In this document: piece by piece, positions 1-7,248 of the stretch | Layout: each line of letters opens with the position of its first letter | Numbering within the stretch: the first letter of the stretch is position 1 | Source of the DNA: a bacterium | Lineage (GTDB): Bacteria > Patescibacteria > JAEDAM01 > Absconditabacterales > Absconditicoccaceae | NCBI GenBank assembly: GCA_030528665.1 | Contig: JAUMYK010000029.1 | Location: 1 to 11,737 of the forward strand | Reading direction: 5' to 3' | DNA length: 11,737 nucleotides | The notes under the pieces: generated by a model | What the model was told of the DNA's origin: nothing | What the model saw: the letters and a program-made list of their open reading frames with translations, nothing else | Databases searched by the model: none | Translations under genes and position numbers: made by a program

Positions 1-14
1 ACTTTACTTTCTAT

Positions 15-42
15 TTGCATTAGGCAGTAAAAAACCTATAGT
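15..42 (+). promoter_or_regulatory. Promoter of the sugar transferase gene
   Basis: A -35-like TTGCAT (15-20) is followed after 16 bp by a -10-like TATAGT (37-42). A transcript would start near 49, leaving a leader of about 25 nt before the ATG at 74. The same TTGCAT-16-TATA layout appears upstream of the secreted-protein gene at 6083-6110. The site supports the ATG at 74 as the start, although the reading frame stays open to the window edge when TGA is glycine. Confidence 0.5.
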
Positions 43-73
43 TGAGGTATTTATCCCTTGAGCAATTGAGCAT

Positions 74-1447
74 ATGAAAAATATTCGCCTCTTTAGAGTG
101 ATTGCTCATTTTCTGATCATCAATGGGCTGTTTTTCCTAACCTACAAGCTGCGTATGATCACGGATCTCCTGCCTGGGGTTCAGCTTCCATTGCCGTTTA
201 TCAATGCAGGGGAATTGGCGATTTTCTCGCTCGTATCGAGTCTACTTTTTGTCGGGATCGGCGTGATCAAGGATTTTTATCCGCTCCACAAGAGAGTAAT
301 CAATCACTTTCAAAAACTCGGCAAAGTCTGGATTTACTGGTTTATTGCAATTGCATTTCTTTCGTATTTTGGTCAGGGTTTTTTGTTCTTTTTTGGGATT
401 TCTAGGTTTATCATTCTCTTTACTTCAATTTTTAGCTGGCTGGTATTGCTCTTTTTTGATCAGCTCTGGAAGCGCTATGAATATAGACAACAGCAAAAAT
501 CCTGAAAAAAAATTCTGATCATCTCTCAGGAAACCATTGAATCAGGGGAGATTTTGCAGACCATTAGGACAAATTTTTCCCTGCCAACGGAATTTATTGA
601 ACCAGAAGAACTGCCTGAGATCGACTTTCAGAACTATGAGATGTGTGTGATGGTAGGGATGTTTCCCAAAGAATTACTCCAAGAAGTCTTTGAAAAAACG
701 AGGATGAATGATACAAGGTTTTTCCATATTAGTGAGGGCTTTTTCCTAGAAGATGTGGTCTATACGCCTGAGCTAATTCAGAATATTATTGCTTTGGAGT
801 ATAAACATTCACAGCTTGATGGATGGTCGCTCGTTCTCAAGAGAGCTTTTGATCTCATCGGTGCAAGTATTGCACTGCTTATTCTTTGGCCACTTTTTAT
901 CATCATTGCACTTGCAATCAAACGAGAAAGCAAAGGTCCTATCATCTATCGCTCACAAAGAGTAGGAAAAAACGGCAAACTGTTCACTTTTCTCAAGTTT
1001 CGTAGTATGTATACGCATATGAGTGTGGGCTATGGAGGTGCTGATGCTGAGAAACTCTATCAAGAACTCATCCACTCGGATGCCAATACCAGACAAGGCA
1101 TTCTCCCTAAAATCAAGAATGATCCGAGAGTAACCAAAGTAGGAAAATTTTTGAGAAAGACTTCACTGGATGAACTGCCACAGCTCTTTTGTGTCTTGAT
1201 TGGCACTATGTCACTGGTAGGACCCAGACCCCATCTAGAAAATGAAGTCGCTCAATACGCCAGCTGGGAAAAAAGGCTCTTGAGTATCAAGCCTGGGATC
1301 ACAGGATATGCACAGGTCTTTGGAAGAGATAGTTTGCGTTTTGATCAAGAAGCACAGCTCGATCTCTACTATATCCAAAACTGGAGTATTCGACTGGATT
1401 TGTATGTGATTTTTGGTACCTTTGGAGTCATTTTCAAGGGGCGTTAG
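74..1447 (+). CDS. Polyprenyl-phosphate sugar-1-phosphate transferase (WbaP/WcaJ-like)
   Basis: Predicted to transfer a sugar-1-phosphate from a nucleotide sugar to undecaprenyl phosphate at the inner face of the membrane, the first step of surface glycan assembly. The gene is one 457-residue protein only if TGA 503-505 is read as Gly144. Four hydrophobic segments (about 8-25, 45-66, 85-108, 111-128) lead into a degenerate nucleotide-binding-like region (KKILIIS, about 145-151). A fifth membrane segment (about 260-283) precedes the catalytic domain. Family motifs seen there are KRAFDL (256), KFRSM (308), the catalytic Asp-Glu pair in LRKTSLDELPQ (D366/E367), SLVGPRP (380) and PGITGYAQVFGR (409-418). 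Order and length fit the full-length polyisoprenyl-phosphate hexose-1-phosphate transferase family. The sugar cannot be deduced. It ends with TAG, and the next gene starts 32 bp downstream. Confidence 0.93.
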
Positions 1448-1479
1448 TCAGATTTTTTATTCTTTTTTGTACCGTCTCT

Positions 1480-2322
1480 ATGCAATGGAAAAGAAGTATA
1501 CTAGCTCTTATACTTGGAATCGTAGGAATGAATTTTGGATATGGATATGAGCCTCATCCTGAAGAAATCCAACAGCTCACAACACTTAAAGCTCAACTCA
1601 GTGAGATCAGCGATGATCATCCGCAAGTACTTTGGAGCCTCTATCAGCAATTGAGAGATTTTGCATCGCTTGTACCATCTCCTGCATCACTCAACTATCA
1701 ACTTCAACACTTGAGAAACTTTTTGCTTGATAAGCTTGAAAGTAGAATCCAAGTCGCAAAAATCAGTCATCAAGCTGAGCATCAAAGTTTTTTGGATGAG
1801 CATTCTCATCTCCTTGCTTATGCAGATCCGCTGAGTCCCAACTGCTATGGCTGGTATACTACATTGGATATGATGAGTTTCGCATATGATTTTCCTACAG
1901 CACTCACGATTGCAGTATGGCGAAAAGAGAGCAGCTGCGGCTTCTACCTCCCTAAAAATGGCGATGGACCTTTTCAGATTGTCAATAAAGACTATGGAGC
2001 TTGACCACTAGATAGAGCAGGGTTTGAACTGACTATCAAAGATTTTCTCGAATTTTCCAAGAAAAAGATGCAGCGATACAATAGCAAAAATCCTGAGACA
2101 CCAATTACGCTTAGCTATAACAACATCAACTATCAAGATCTTTTGAAATTTGCTGGGCTGTATAATGGACTCAGTGGAGCTAACATTTACGGCGACATCA
2201 CTCCTGCTGCACCCAGATACTTCTTTGATAAAATGCCAGGGGAATTTGAAAATGGAAAAAGAAACTGACTCTTTTTGCAAGTACTCAGGATACTTGAATG
2301 GGAACTCACACAAAGCAAGTAA
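1480..2322 (+). CDS. Exported lysozyme-fold (SLT-like) putative peptidoglycan lytic enzyme
   Basis: A 280-residue protein, complete only if TGA at 2002-2004 (Gly175) and 2266-2268 (Gly263) are read through; it ends in TAA. Residues 1-22 form a signal peptide (MQWKRS followed by a hydrophobic core). Residues 25-110 look helical and hydrophilic. Residues 140-260 resemble a lytic-transglycosylase core: candidate catalytic Glu150 in WRKESSCGF, then GDGPFQI (161-167) in the place of the usual G-L-x-Q-I segment, and LLKFAGLYNG (about 221-230) matching the AAYNAG-like motif, with YFFDKM after it. The family cleaves glycan strands of peptidoglycan. The assignment rests on motif order and is uncertain in detail. 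The gene follows the sugar transferase on the same strand after 32 bp, with no obvious hairpin between, so co-transcription is likely. No clear ribosome binding site precedes the ATG. Confidence 0.72.
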
Positions 2323-2387
2323 ATCTCAATCAACAACCGACATCTCTCATCTTCAGAGATACTAGCAAATAGGAGAAAAAAGCAATC

Positions 2388-3236
2388 CTATGTACTTGGA
2401 GGCAAAGAAAATTCCTGTGCTAGGTAATACCACTCCTGTCCAGGATTTGCATAAAATTTTGGCAGGATGATGATGCTCTCCTCATCACTACAAAGCCTCT
2501 CTCCATCCTCATAACACGCAATCACTGTCCCTGCTGGAATCGTCTGCCCATTTTTTCGGTTTTGGGTAAATTGCCCCTCACGCTGCTTGATAATCAAGCT
2601 CTGCATCTGGATATGGCGAGTGGGTCTGATTTCAGCATCGTAGTTAATCAGTCCATAAAGATTGAGAAAGCGATAGATCGCCTCCTTTGCCCTTAGCGGG
2701 GCTTGGGGGTCCTCGTGCTGTCCACACTCTACTACTACTGCTGGAATTTGCATTTTTTGAGCAAAGGTAGCAATATCTGCTCCAATCTCATCATACAACT
2801 TCGTCCAGCCGTGGACAACCAAAGGAGCGTTGAGACTTTCTGCTAGACGCCAATAGTCCTGCGAGTCTCCATCCTGAAAGACAAAATAAGAATCCTCAGC
2901 CGCTCCAGAATGAATATCTAATATCGCAGTTTTTCCTTTGAGATGGGGGAGGATCGCGTTGGCACAATGTTGCTCGTTGGTTTGAGGATCAGGATAATAC
3001 TTCAGCATTCTTGCTAAATTTTCATCCACATACCTTTTATTCTGCTCAAAAGCAAGGGGATTGCAACAAGGCAGAAAAGTCACAGCACCTGACGCTAAAC
3101 GCAGCTCTCCTTTTTCTATCTGCTGAATCACATGCTGGCAGGCATGATAGCCACAGGGTTCATTCCCATGCACACTCGCAGTTATCAAGAGATTATGACC
3201 AGGTTTGCCTGTATCAAAACTTATAGCTGTTATCAT
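2388..3236 (-). CDS. AstE/AspA-family zinc deacylase (M14-like)
   Basis: A 282-residue protein of the succinylglutamate desuccinylase/aspartoacylase family, zinc enzymes that remove acyl groups from amino acids or peptides. The zinc ligands appear as H24 and E27 in the HGNEPCG motif and H109 in LDIHSG. E170 in VVVECGQHEDP is the expected general base. CNPLAF (58-63) and the YVDENLAR stretch (69-76) match the substrate-side motifs NP and DLNR. The C-terminal 80 residues look like the family's beta-rich cap. There is no signal peptide, so it is probably cytoplasmic. Its ATG lies inside the end of the upstream acetyltransferase gene (ATGATAA junction), which implies translational coupling. It stops at TAG, 65 bp from the convergent lysozyme-fold gene. 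The substrate is unknown; aspartoacylase, desuccinylase or peptide deacylase are all possible. Confidence 0.85.
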   Translation of the reverse strand: MITAISFDTGKPGHNLLITASVHGNEPCGYHACQHVIQQIEKGELRLASGAVTFLPCCNPLAFEQNKRYVDENLARMLKYYPDPQTNEQHCANAILPHLKGKTAILDIHSGAAEDSYFVFQDGDSQDYWRLAESLNAPLVVHGWTKLYDEIGADIATFAQKMQIPAVVVECGQHEDPQAPLRAKEAIYRFLNLYGLINYDAEIRPTRHIQMQSLIIKQREGQFTQNRKNGQTIPAGTVIACYEDGERLCSDEESIIILPKFYANPGQEWYYLAQEFSLPPST

Positions 3237-3742
3237 AAGGTTTTTAAGAGATCATAAAGCGTTTTATTGACAAACATAATATCATCTGGCAGCAATGCTC
3301 CTGCACTTTCTACAATCTTTTTAACCTTGAGAGGAATTTCATCTTGGAGGAGCAGATACTCTCCGATAGCACGGTTGTCATCGATTACTTTAGGCACATT
3401 GGTAATCGTATAGATTGGTTTTTCTCTATTTTCTCGAAGCAGGGTATCCCTCAGCTTCCTTCCAATCTGATAACCACGATACTGTGGATGCACAATCAGC
3501 GATCCTCTCTCGTACAATACAAGTCCTGTATCCTCATCTTTTACCTCCATCAGTCCAATAAAACCGATTAGTTGTTCTTTGATCTTTGCAACGACAGCAC
3601 CATAGGTTTGTGCATCAGTCAGAATTTTTTCTGGTGTTTTCTCAAGCATATGAGGGCTTTTACGATTTTCTTCTTGAATCAAATGGGCTACTTGGACTGC
3701 ATCTTGGAGAGAACATTGATGATCAATACGATATTTTGGCAT
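3230..3742 (-). CDS. GNAT-family N-acetyltransferase
   Basis: A 170-residue GNAT acetyltransferase, predicted to move an acetyl group from acetyl-CoA to an amine. The acetyl-CoA loop is visible at about 84-97 (VHPQYRGYQIGRKL), after the strand ending ERGSLIV, as in motif A of the family. The N-terminal half (VAHLIQEENR, then AVVAKIKEQLIGFIGL) is also typical. The frame is open upstream to a TTG at 3821-3823; the ATG at 3740-3742 fits the family N terminus best, and another ATG at 3755-3757 is possible. The frame meets TGA (3233-3235) followed at once by TAA (3230-3232). With TGA as Gly the protein gains a final glycine and overlaps the deacylase start by 7 bp. Together with that gene it forms an acetylation/deacylation pair. 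Promoter: TTGACA-16-TAAAGT at 3830-3857. Confidence 0.85.
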
Positions 3743-3829
3743 AGAACGATAACGCATATTGCATAGGGATAAAGAGCTAAAACTCTGACCTCCTCTCCCA
3801 TTCCTCAGAAGAGCAGCTTGCAAGAAAAG

Positions 3830-3857
3830 ACTTTATCTAATTAAACAATAATGTCAA
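3830..3857 (-). promoter_or_regulatory. Promoter of the acetyltransferase-deacylase pair
   Basis: Reading leftward, a consensus -35 TTGACA (3852-3857) is followed after 16 bp by TAAAGT (3830-3835), a 4-of-6 match to TATAAT. Transcription would start near 3823, giving a leader of about 65-80 nt to the ATG at 3757 or 3742. The leader contains GAGAGGAGGT (3788-3797) with no start codon at usable distance. Confidence 0.5.
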
Positions 3858-3889
3858 GCAGAAAATAAGAAAAATCATCACTTCTCTCA

Positions 3890-4035
3890 TCTTTTAGCAT
3901 ACTTTCAGCACTCTGTAGCAACACTATCTCTCAGTATCCGCAATCTCAAGAAGGCATTTACCTTGCGATATTCCCTCAAAAAAGTAGCGTAAGGGAGATA
4001 CACCGCTTTTACGACTTCCGAACTAGTGAAAGATC
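3890..4035. other. Less AT-rich, possibly structured intergenic stretch
   Basis: The gap between the divergent acetyltransferase and lipoprotein genes is about 550 bp and mostly AT-rich, but this part is less so and carries inverted repeats. TATCCGCAA (3935-3943) can pair with TTGCGATA (3963-3970) with one bulge, and CGTAA can pair with TTACG near 3986-4015. On the minus strand, codons at 4030-3908 give about 40 sense codons with a protein-like composition and no start codon. The same frame holds six TGA codons within 100, far more than the real genes here. It could be an RNA element, a gene remnant or chance. Confidence 0.25.
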
Positions 4036-4144
4036 ATAGTCTACAAGTATCTTTTCTTTTTTTATAAAAAATACATAATTTACTATTTATCAATATCTTT
4101 AGATTAAATCCCTTTTCTTGTGAAATAAAAATCAGCCATTAAGC

Positions 4145-4172
4145 TTGAAATTATAATCCAAAAAAATATAAA
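4145..4172 (+). promoter_or_regulatory. Promoter of the lipoprotein gene
   Basis: TTGAAA (4145-4150, five of six consensus bases) and TATAAA (4167-4172, five of six) are separated by 16 bp. The predicted start near 4179 falls in a perfect 12-bp palindrome. The leader before the ATG at 4297 would be about 118 nt, long for this window. Confidence 0.55.
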
Positions 4173-4176
4173 ATAC

Positions 4177-4258
4177 TTGTTGCAACAAAAGAGGAGAAGC
4201 AGACCTCTTACTTATTGAAAATAAAAATAAAATTCAGTGAACGATGTTGACTGCTGAA
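4177..4258 (+). promoter_or_regulatory. Structured leader with palindrome and hairpins
   Basis: At the presumed transcription start lies TTGTTGCAACAA (4177-4188), a perfect palindrome that could be an operator. It is followed immediately by a hairpin with arms AAGAGG (4189-4194) and CCTCTT (4204-4209), and then a longer-loop pairing of TTCAG (4233-4237) with CTGAA (4254-4258). No U-run follows the hairpins, so they are not terminators. An mRNA-stabilising or regulatory 5' structure is an inference. Confidence 0.35.
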
Positions 4259-4296
4259 CCGCTCATTCACACAAACCAAATTAAAAAAAAACAAAG

Positions 4297-4974
4297 ATGA
4301 AAAAGATGGATTTTGCACGCTATGCCGTGCTAGGAATCTTCGCAGTTGTAGGCGTTGTCTCCTGCGAGAAAAAAGAAAATGAAAGCGAAATTGTGACTAC
4401 TGGTCATACTGTAGCTCAAACCGATGAAGTAGTACCAGTTTCTTCGCTAACACGCCGAGCTTCTGGTACCTACACTGTTCAATCAAGATACAAAAACAAT
4501 TATGTTCATGATTCTCCTCACAGACATGACATTGCTACTGGCTTTGTTTCTTGGTTTAATTGCATTGCTCGTGCCCATGGCACTCCACTATTGACTGTCA
4601 ATGATGTATTTTCACGCTATGGTATTACCCATCCTTCTCAGATCATTCGTTTACCGAAACTTAGAGATAAGTTTTATCCTGTTGAATTGATACCATTTGC
4701 ACATATGTACAACAAACCTGCTGAAGCTCACTTTGAGGAGTATCTTATGGGATCCGATTTCAACGGAAGTCGTCCCTGTGCTGTTCTGATCAAGAATAAT
4801 TACAATGGACAATGGAAAGACGTCTTAGTGACAGTACTAACCTATCGAGATGGGTATATTTATTATCAAGATTCTAAAGCGTCTACGCTGGGATCAATGG
4901 ATTTTGACACCTTTACTGCAAGAGCTAAACAAGCTTCCAGTAACAATGTAATAAATGTACTTCGTATTTGATAG
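4297..4974 (+). CDS. Lipoprotein of unknown function, weakly cysteine-peptidase-like
   Basis: The N terminus (MKKMDFARYAVLGIFAVVGV) is a lipoprotein signal peptide with lipobox VVSC; Cys23 would be lipidated, leaving a membrane-anchored domain facing outward. Residues 30-60 are a low-complexity linker. The domain at about 70-224 has Cys89 in WFNCIARAHG and a segment DVLVTVLTYRDGYIYYQDSK (175-194) that resembles the second half of C39/papain-like folds (usual form: His-x-V-x-V-x-G-Y). The expected His is replaced by Asp175, so it may be an inactive relative, or unrelated. The frame reaches TGA (4969-4971) directly followed by TAG (4972-4974); under the UGA-Gly code the protein is 225 residues. 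The A-rich stretch before the ATG and the SCEKKE lipobox context resemble Bacteroidota genes, suggesting possible transfer (inference). It has its own promoter and terminator. Confidence 0.75.
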
Positions 4975-4992
4975 TTCGATAGTTCAATCTCA

Positions 4993-5028
4993 AAAGAGGC
5001 GAGTTTTTCTCAGCCTCTTTTTCTTTTT
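4993..5028 (+). terminator. Intrinsic terminator after the lipoprotein gene, probably bidirectional
   Basis: Perfect 8-bp arms AAAGAGGC (4993-5000) and GCCTCTTT (5013-5020) enclose a loop that itself contains GAG/CTC, followed by TTCTTTTT. In the reverse direction the hairpin is followed by a shorter T-run, so it could also end the convergent gene at 5052-6050. Confidence 0.85.
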
Positions 5029-5051
5029 ACAATAATTCTAAGTAAGTATAT

Positions 5052-6050
5052 CTAGATTTCAAAAGGTGTTATATAAGTTTCTAATGAAGATAACATCCAC
5101 ATACTAAAGTATTGAGGATTTTTTTTATTCCATAGCAAAAGGGTATATCGATTATTTTTTCCTCGTTTTTTTTGATGCATCGCTCTACACTCAGCCGATG
5201 GCTGTGGCTCTCGACCTTTGGCAATACTTTCGCTATGCATACTCTCTCCCCACTCTCCATAATAAGCATTTAATGTGTTGTATAGTCCATACCAACTCTC
5301 TCCTTGCAGCTCTCGATAATCAGCTCTCATCAGGGGTCACTCACCAACTATATATTGATAATATACAGAATCTCCCTTTTCCTCTTGTCGATTAGGATGC
5401 TTTTTTTCGAGCAAGCCTTTCCAGTCCTTGAGACAAAAAATGTCTTCATAAAGCTTACGATAGATTTTCCCAACTTCTCCGAGATCAGTCGTTGAACGCA
5501 AATAAGGATAATGAAAAAGTGCTATTTGTCCTCCTGGTCTATTCCATCCTCCTAAATCATATGGAGGTATCACGAGTAGCCCTCATTTTGCCCACTGCCA
5601 AGTACTGAGGTATTGAGCTGGAATCATTCCTTTTTGGAGAGGAAAGGTCAGCTTAAGCTGATATTTTGGGATAGTGAGTTGGTAGTGGTCGGCGATCTCA
5701 GGCTCATTTGCTCCAGCAAAAAAGACGCTCGTCTCTCCAATCTTCTTTACCTCTATATCATCTGTCCCTAGTTCTATAAAGACTTGCTGAGGAGTATGCT
5801 CCTTGATCGCTGGATAGCTCTTATCAAGCCAGGACTGACAGGCGGTTTTGAGTATAGGATCGGTATGCTCCTCTGCACAGTGACTAAAGAGCTTTTTAAG
5901 CTCCTCAAGCTGAGTAAAAGGATGCTCTGACTCTGCTAAAATCTGCTCGGTCAAGGCACTCAATTGTCTGCTCAAATCGGAAGCTGCAAAACTTACTCCT
6001 ACAGATAAAGGAAGTACTCCAAAAATCAGCAGTATCAAAGTTTTTTTCAT
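5052..6050 (-). CDS. Secreted protein of unknown function, decoded through two UGA codons
   Basis: I do not recognise a family. With TGA 5583-5585 (Gly156) and TGA 5337-5339 (Gly238) read as glycine, three same-frame pieces join into one 332-residue protein ending in TAG. The N terminus is a signal peptide (MKKTLILLIFGVLPLSVGVSF, likely cleavage after SFA). Residues 25-85 are helical with two cysteines (58 and 71) that could form a disulfide. Residues 90-150 look beta-rich. Residues 156-332 are rich in Gly, Tyr and Trp (for example IPPYDLGGWNRPGG and ESWYGLYNTLNAYYGEWGES), suggesting a folded, perhaps carbohydrate- or peptide-interacting domain. It follows the actin-fold gene by 74 bp and has its own promoter at 6083-6110. 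The start ATG is followed by Lys-Lys, as expected for a signal peptide; no clear ribosome binding site is present. Confidence 0.8.
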
Positions 6051-6082
6051 TACTCTAGCAGCTAATAACTAAAAACAAGTTA

Positions 6083-6110
6083 AGTATACGCTTTTTAGCT
6101 CGATATGCAA
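6083..6110 (-). promoter_or_regulatory. Promoter of the secreted-protein gene
   Basis: Reading leftward, TTGCAT (6105-6110), 16 bp, then TATACT (6083-6088). The leader to the ATG at 6050 would be about 25 nt. The -35 hexamer and spacing are the same as at 15-42. Confidence 0.55.
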
Positions 6111-6124
6111 CAAAAATCAGTCTT

Positions 6125-7138
6125 TTACCCTTTTTGGTCTGAGGAAGGGCTGAGGAGCTGATGTTTAAGGCTATTGGAATTGAGGAAAATGAGCGTATCC
6201 ATATCATCAGGGTCCCACTGGCGATCAAAGGTTTCGAGCTGATTGGAAGAATGGAATGGCACAATATATTTATTATGATAGGTGGTGTATTTTTTATTGA
6301 AGCAGTCCATAAAGTTTCCGTTTTTGATAATGGGAGAGATGATAAAAATATCCTTGTCTGTAAGCTGGAGATCAGCCAACCATTTGCATAAAAATTCCAC
6401 ATAAAAAGAGATACTCTCTAGCACCAAATTTTTAGCTAAGGGATTTTCCTCGATCTCTTCTGCAGTTTTGTATCGATACTTCACAATTTGATTGTCCTTG
6501 TACATCTGCATCAAAAAGTTGACCCCAAAATTGATATGCTCAATAGTCTTATAAAAGCCATCCTCCACCGCGATGACCTTGCAATAGCTCTCCTTGATAT
6601 AGAGGAGGAGGAAAGCATCTCTTTCTAACTTTCTTTTGAGAAAAGAGAGGGTCTTGAAACTTGCTGGAAAAATTTTGATGTGCTTTTGACTAAAGAGATT
6701 GCCATAGACTTTATTGAAGTCAAGGAGCGTATTTCTATTGATATAGATAAAATACAAACGAAAAAAAAGCTGACCTTTGGCTCCGATGAGAAATTTTTTT
6801 GGCTGTCCATCGAGAAAGATACTATCTACATTGGTAAAGAGGAGTTCTTCTTGGGTAAGTCCTTTGAGATAGGTCAATCTCTCCTCTACAATAGCGTTGA
6901 AATCATCGATCGTAAAAGTCCTCTCACAGTCTCTAAAAATATCGAATCTGAAAAAATGAAACCTCGTATCATCCAAGAGGAAGTAATGCGTATATTGTGG
7001 ATATCCAGCAGCCTGACTGATAATTTTTTCTAAGGACTCATAGCGTGCGTATTGCTGCATACCGAGGTCTTTTTGATATTTCACGACACGAAACTTGGGG
7101 TGTTTGGCGTCATACTCTTCGTGCCAGAGGTAAAACAT
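6125..7138 (-). CDS. Divergent actin-fold protein, FtsA/PilM-like (tentative)
   Basis: A 337-residue protein without signal peptide or membrane span. The layout suggests a distant member of the FtsA/PilM branch of actin-like ATPases, which act at the membrane in cell division or pilus assembly. Residues 75-110 (FTIDDFNAIVEERLTYLK) and 116-135 (KFLIGAKGQLFFRLYFIYIN) resemble an inserted SHS2-like subdomain. Residues 150-180 (IKIFPASFKTLSFLKRK) precede a second half beginning FLLLYIKESYCKVIAVEDG (176-194), which matches the strand-turn-strand of the phosphate 2 region (usually hydrophobic-D-x-G), but the key Asp/Gly are not evident. INFGVNFLMQ (202-211) matches the isoGly-Gly segment that follows. 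ATP binding is therefore doubtful. A TTG at 7139-7141 precedes the chosen ATG. It lies 110 bp after htpX on the same strand; the link to it is unclear. Confidence 0.55.
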   Translation of the reverse strand: MFYLWHEEYDAKHPKFRVVKYQKDLGMQQYARYESLEKIISQAAGYPQYTHYFLLDDTRFHFFRFDIFRDCERTFTIDDFNAIVEERLTYLKGLTQEELLFTNVDSIFLDGQPKKFLIGAKGQLFFRLYFIYINRNTLLDFNKVYGNLFSQKHIKIFPASFKTLSFLKRKLERDAFLLLYIKESYCKVIAVEDGFYKTIEHINFGVNFLMQMYKDNQIVKYRYKTAEEIEENPLAKNLVLESISFYVEFLCKWLADLQLTDKDIFIISPIIKNGNFMDCFNKKYTTYHNKYIVPFHSSNQLETFDRQWDPDDMDTLIFLNSNSLKHQLLSPSSDQKG

Positions 7139-7248
7139 CAATCACACTAGGGAAAATAAAAAGTTGAAAATCTGATTTTTTTTGTTTTTTTTACTTGCGT
7201 ACTCGGGATGAAACTCCTCCTCAGATTCCCCTCCTCTCAAGAAAGGAA

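Noticed and set aside
2..73. N-terminal extension of the sugar transferase to the window edge
   Set aside because: The frame is open when TGA 59-61 is glycine, but the family N terminus and a promoter at 15-42 favour the ATG at 74.
74..505. A separate 143-residue membrane protein ending at TGA 503-505
   Set aside because: The same frame continues without another stop into the transferase domain, and the joined protein has the standard WbaP/WcaJ layout; TGA is glycine here.
2329..2365. Terminator between the convergent lysozyme-fold and deacylase genes
   Set aside because: ATCTCT/AGAGAT can form a 6-bp stem, but no T-run follows on either strand.
3788..3797. GAGAGGAGGT as a Shine-Dalgarno site for the acetyltransferase
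   Set aside because: No start codon lies 5-10 nt downstream, and the ATGs that fit the family are about 30-45 nt away.
3833..4138. A leftward coding gene of about 100 codons
   Set aside because: It needs six UGA-Gly codons in 100, has no convincing start and overlaps the acetyltransferase promoter; kept only as an unexplained stretch.
6161..7033. Rightward open frames within the actin-fold gene
   Set aside because: They are antisense shadows; the leftward frame is a single 337-codon gene with consistent protein composition.
7160..7191. Terminator at the T-rich stretch between htpX and the actin-fold gene
   Set aside because: The T-run is on the plus strand with no rightward gene before it, and the only stem (AATCA/TGATT) is 5 weak pairs.
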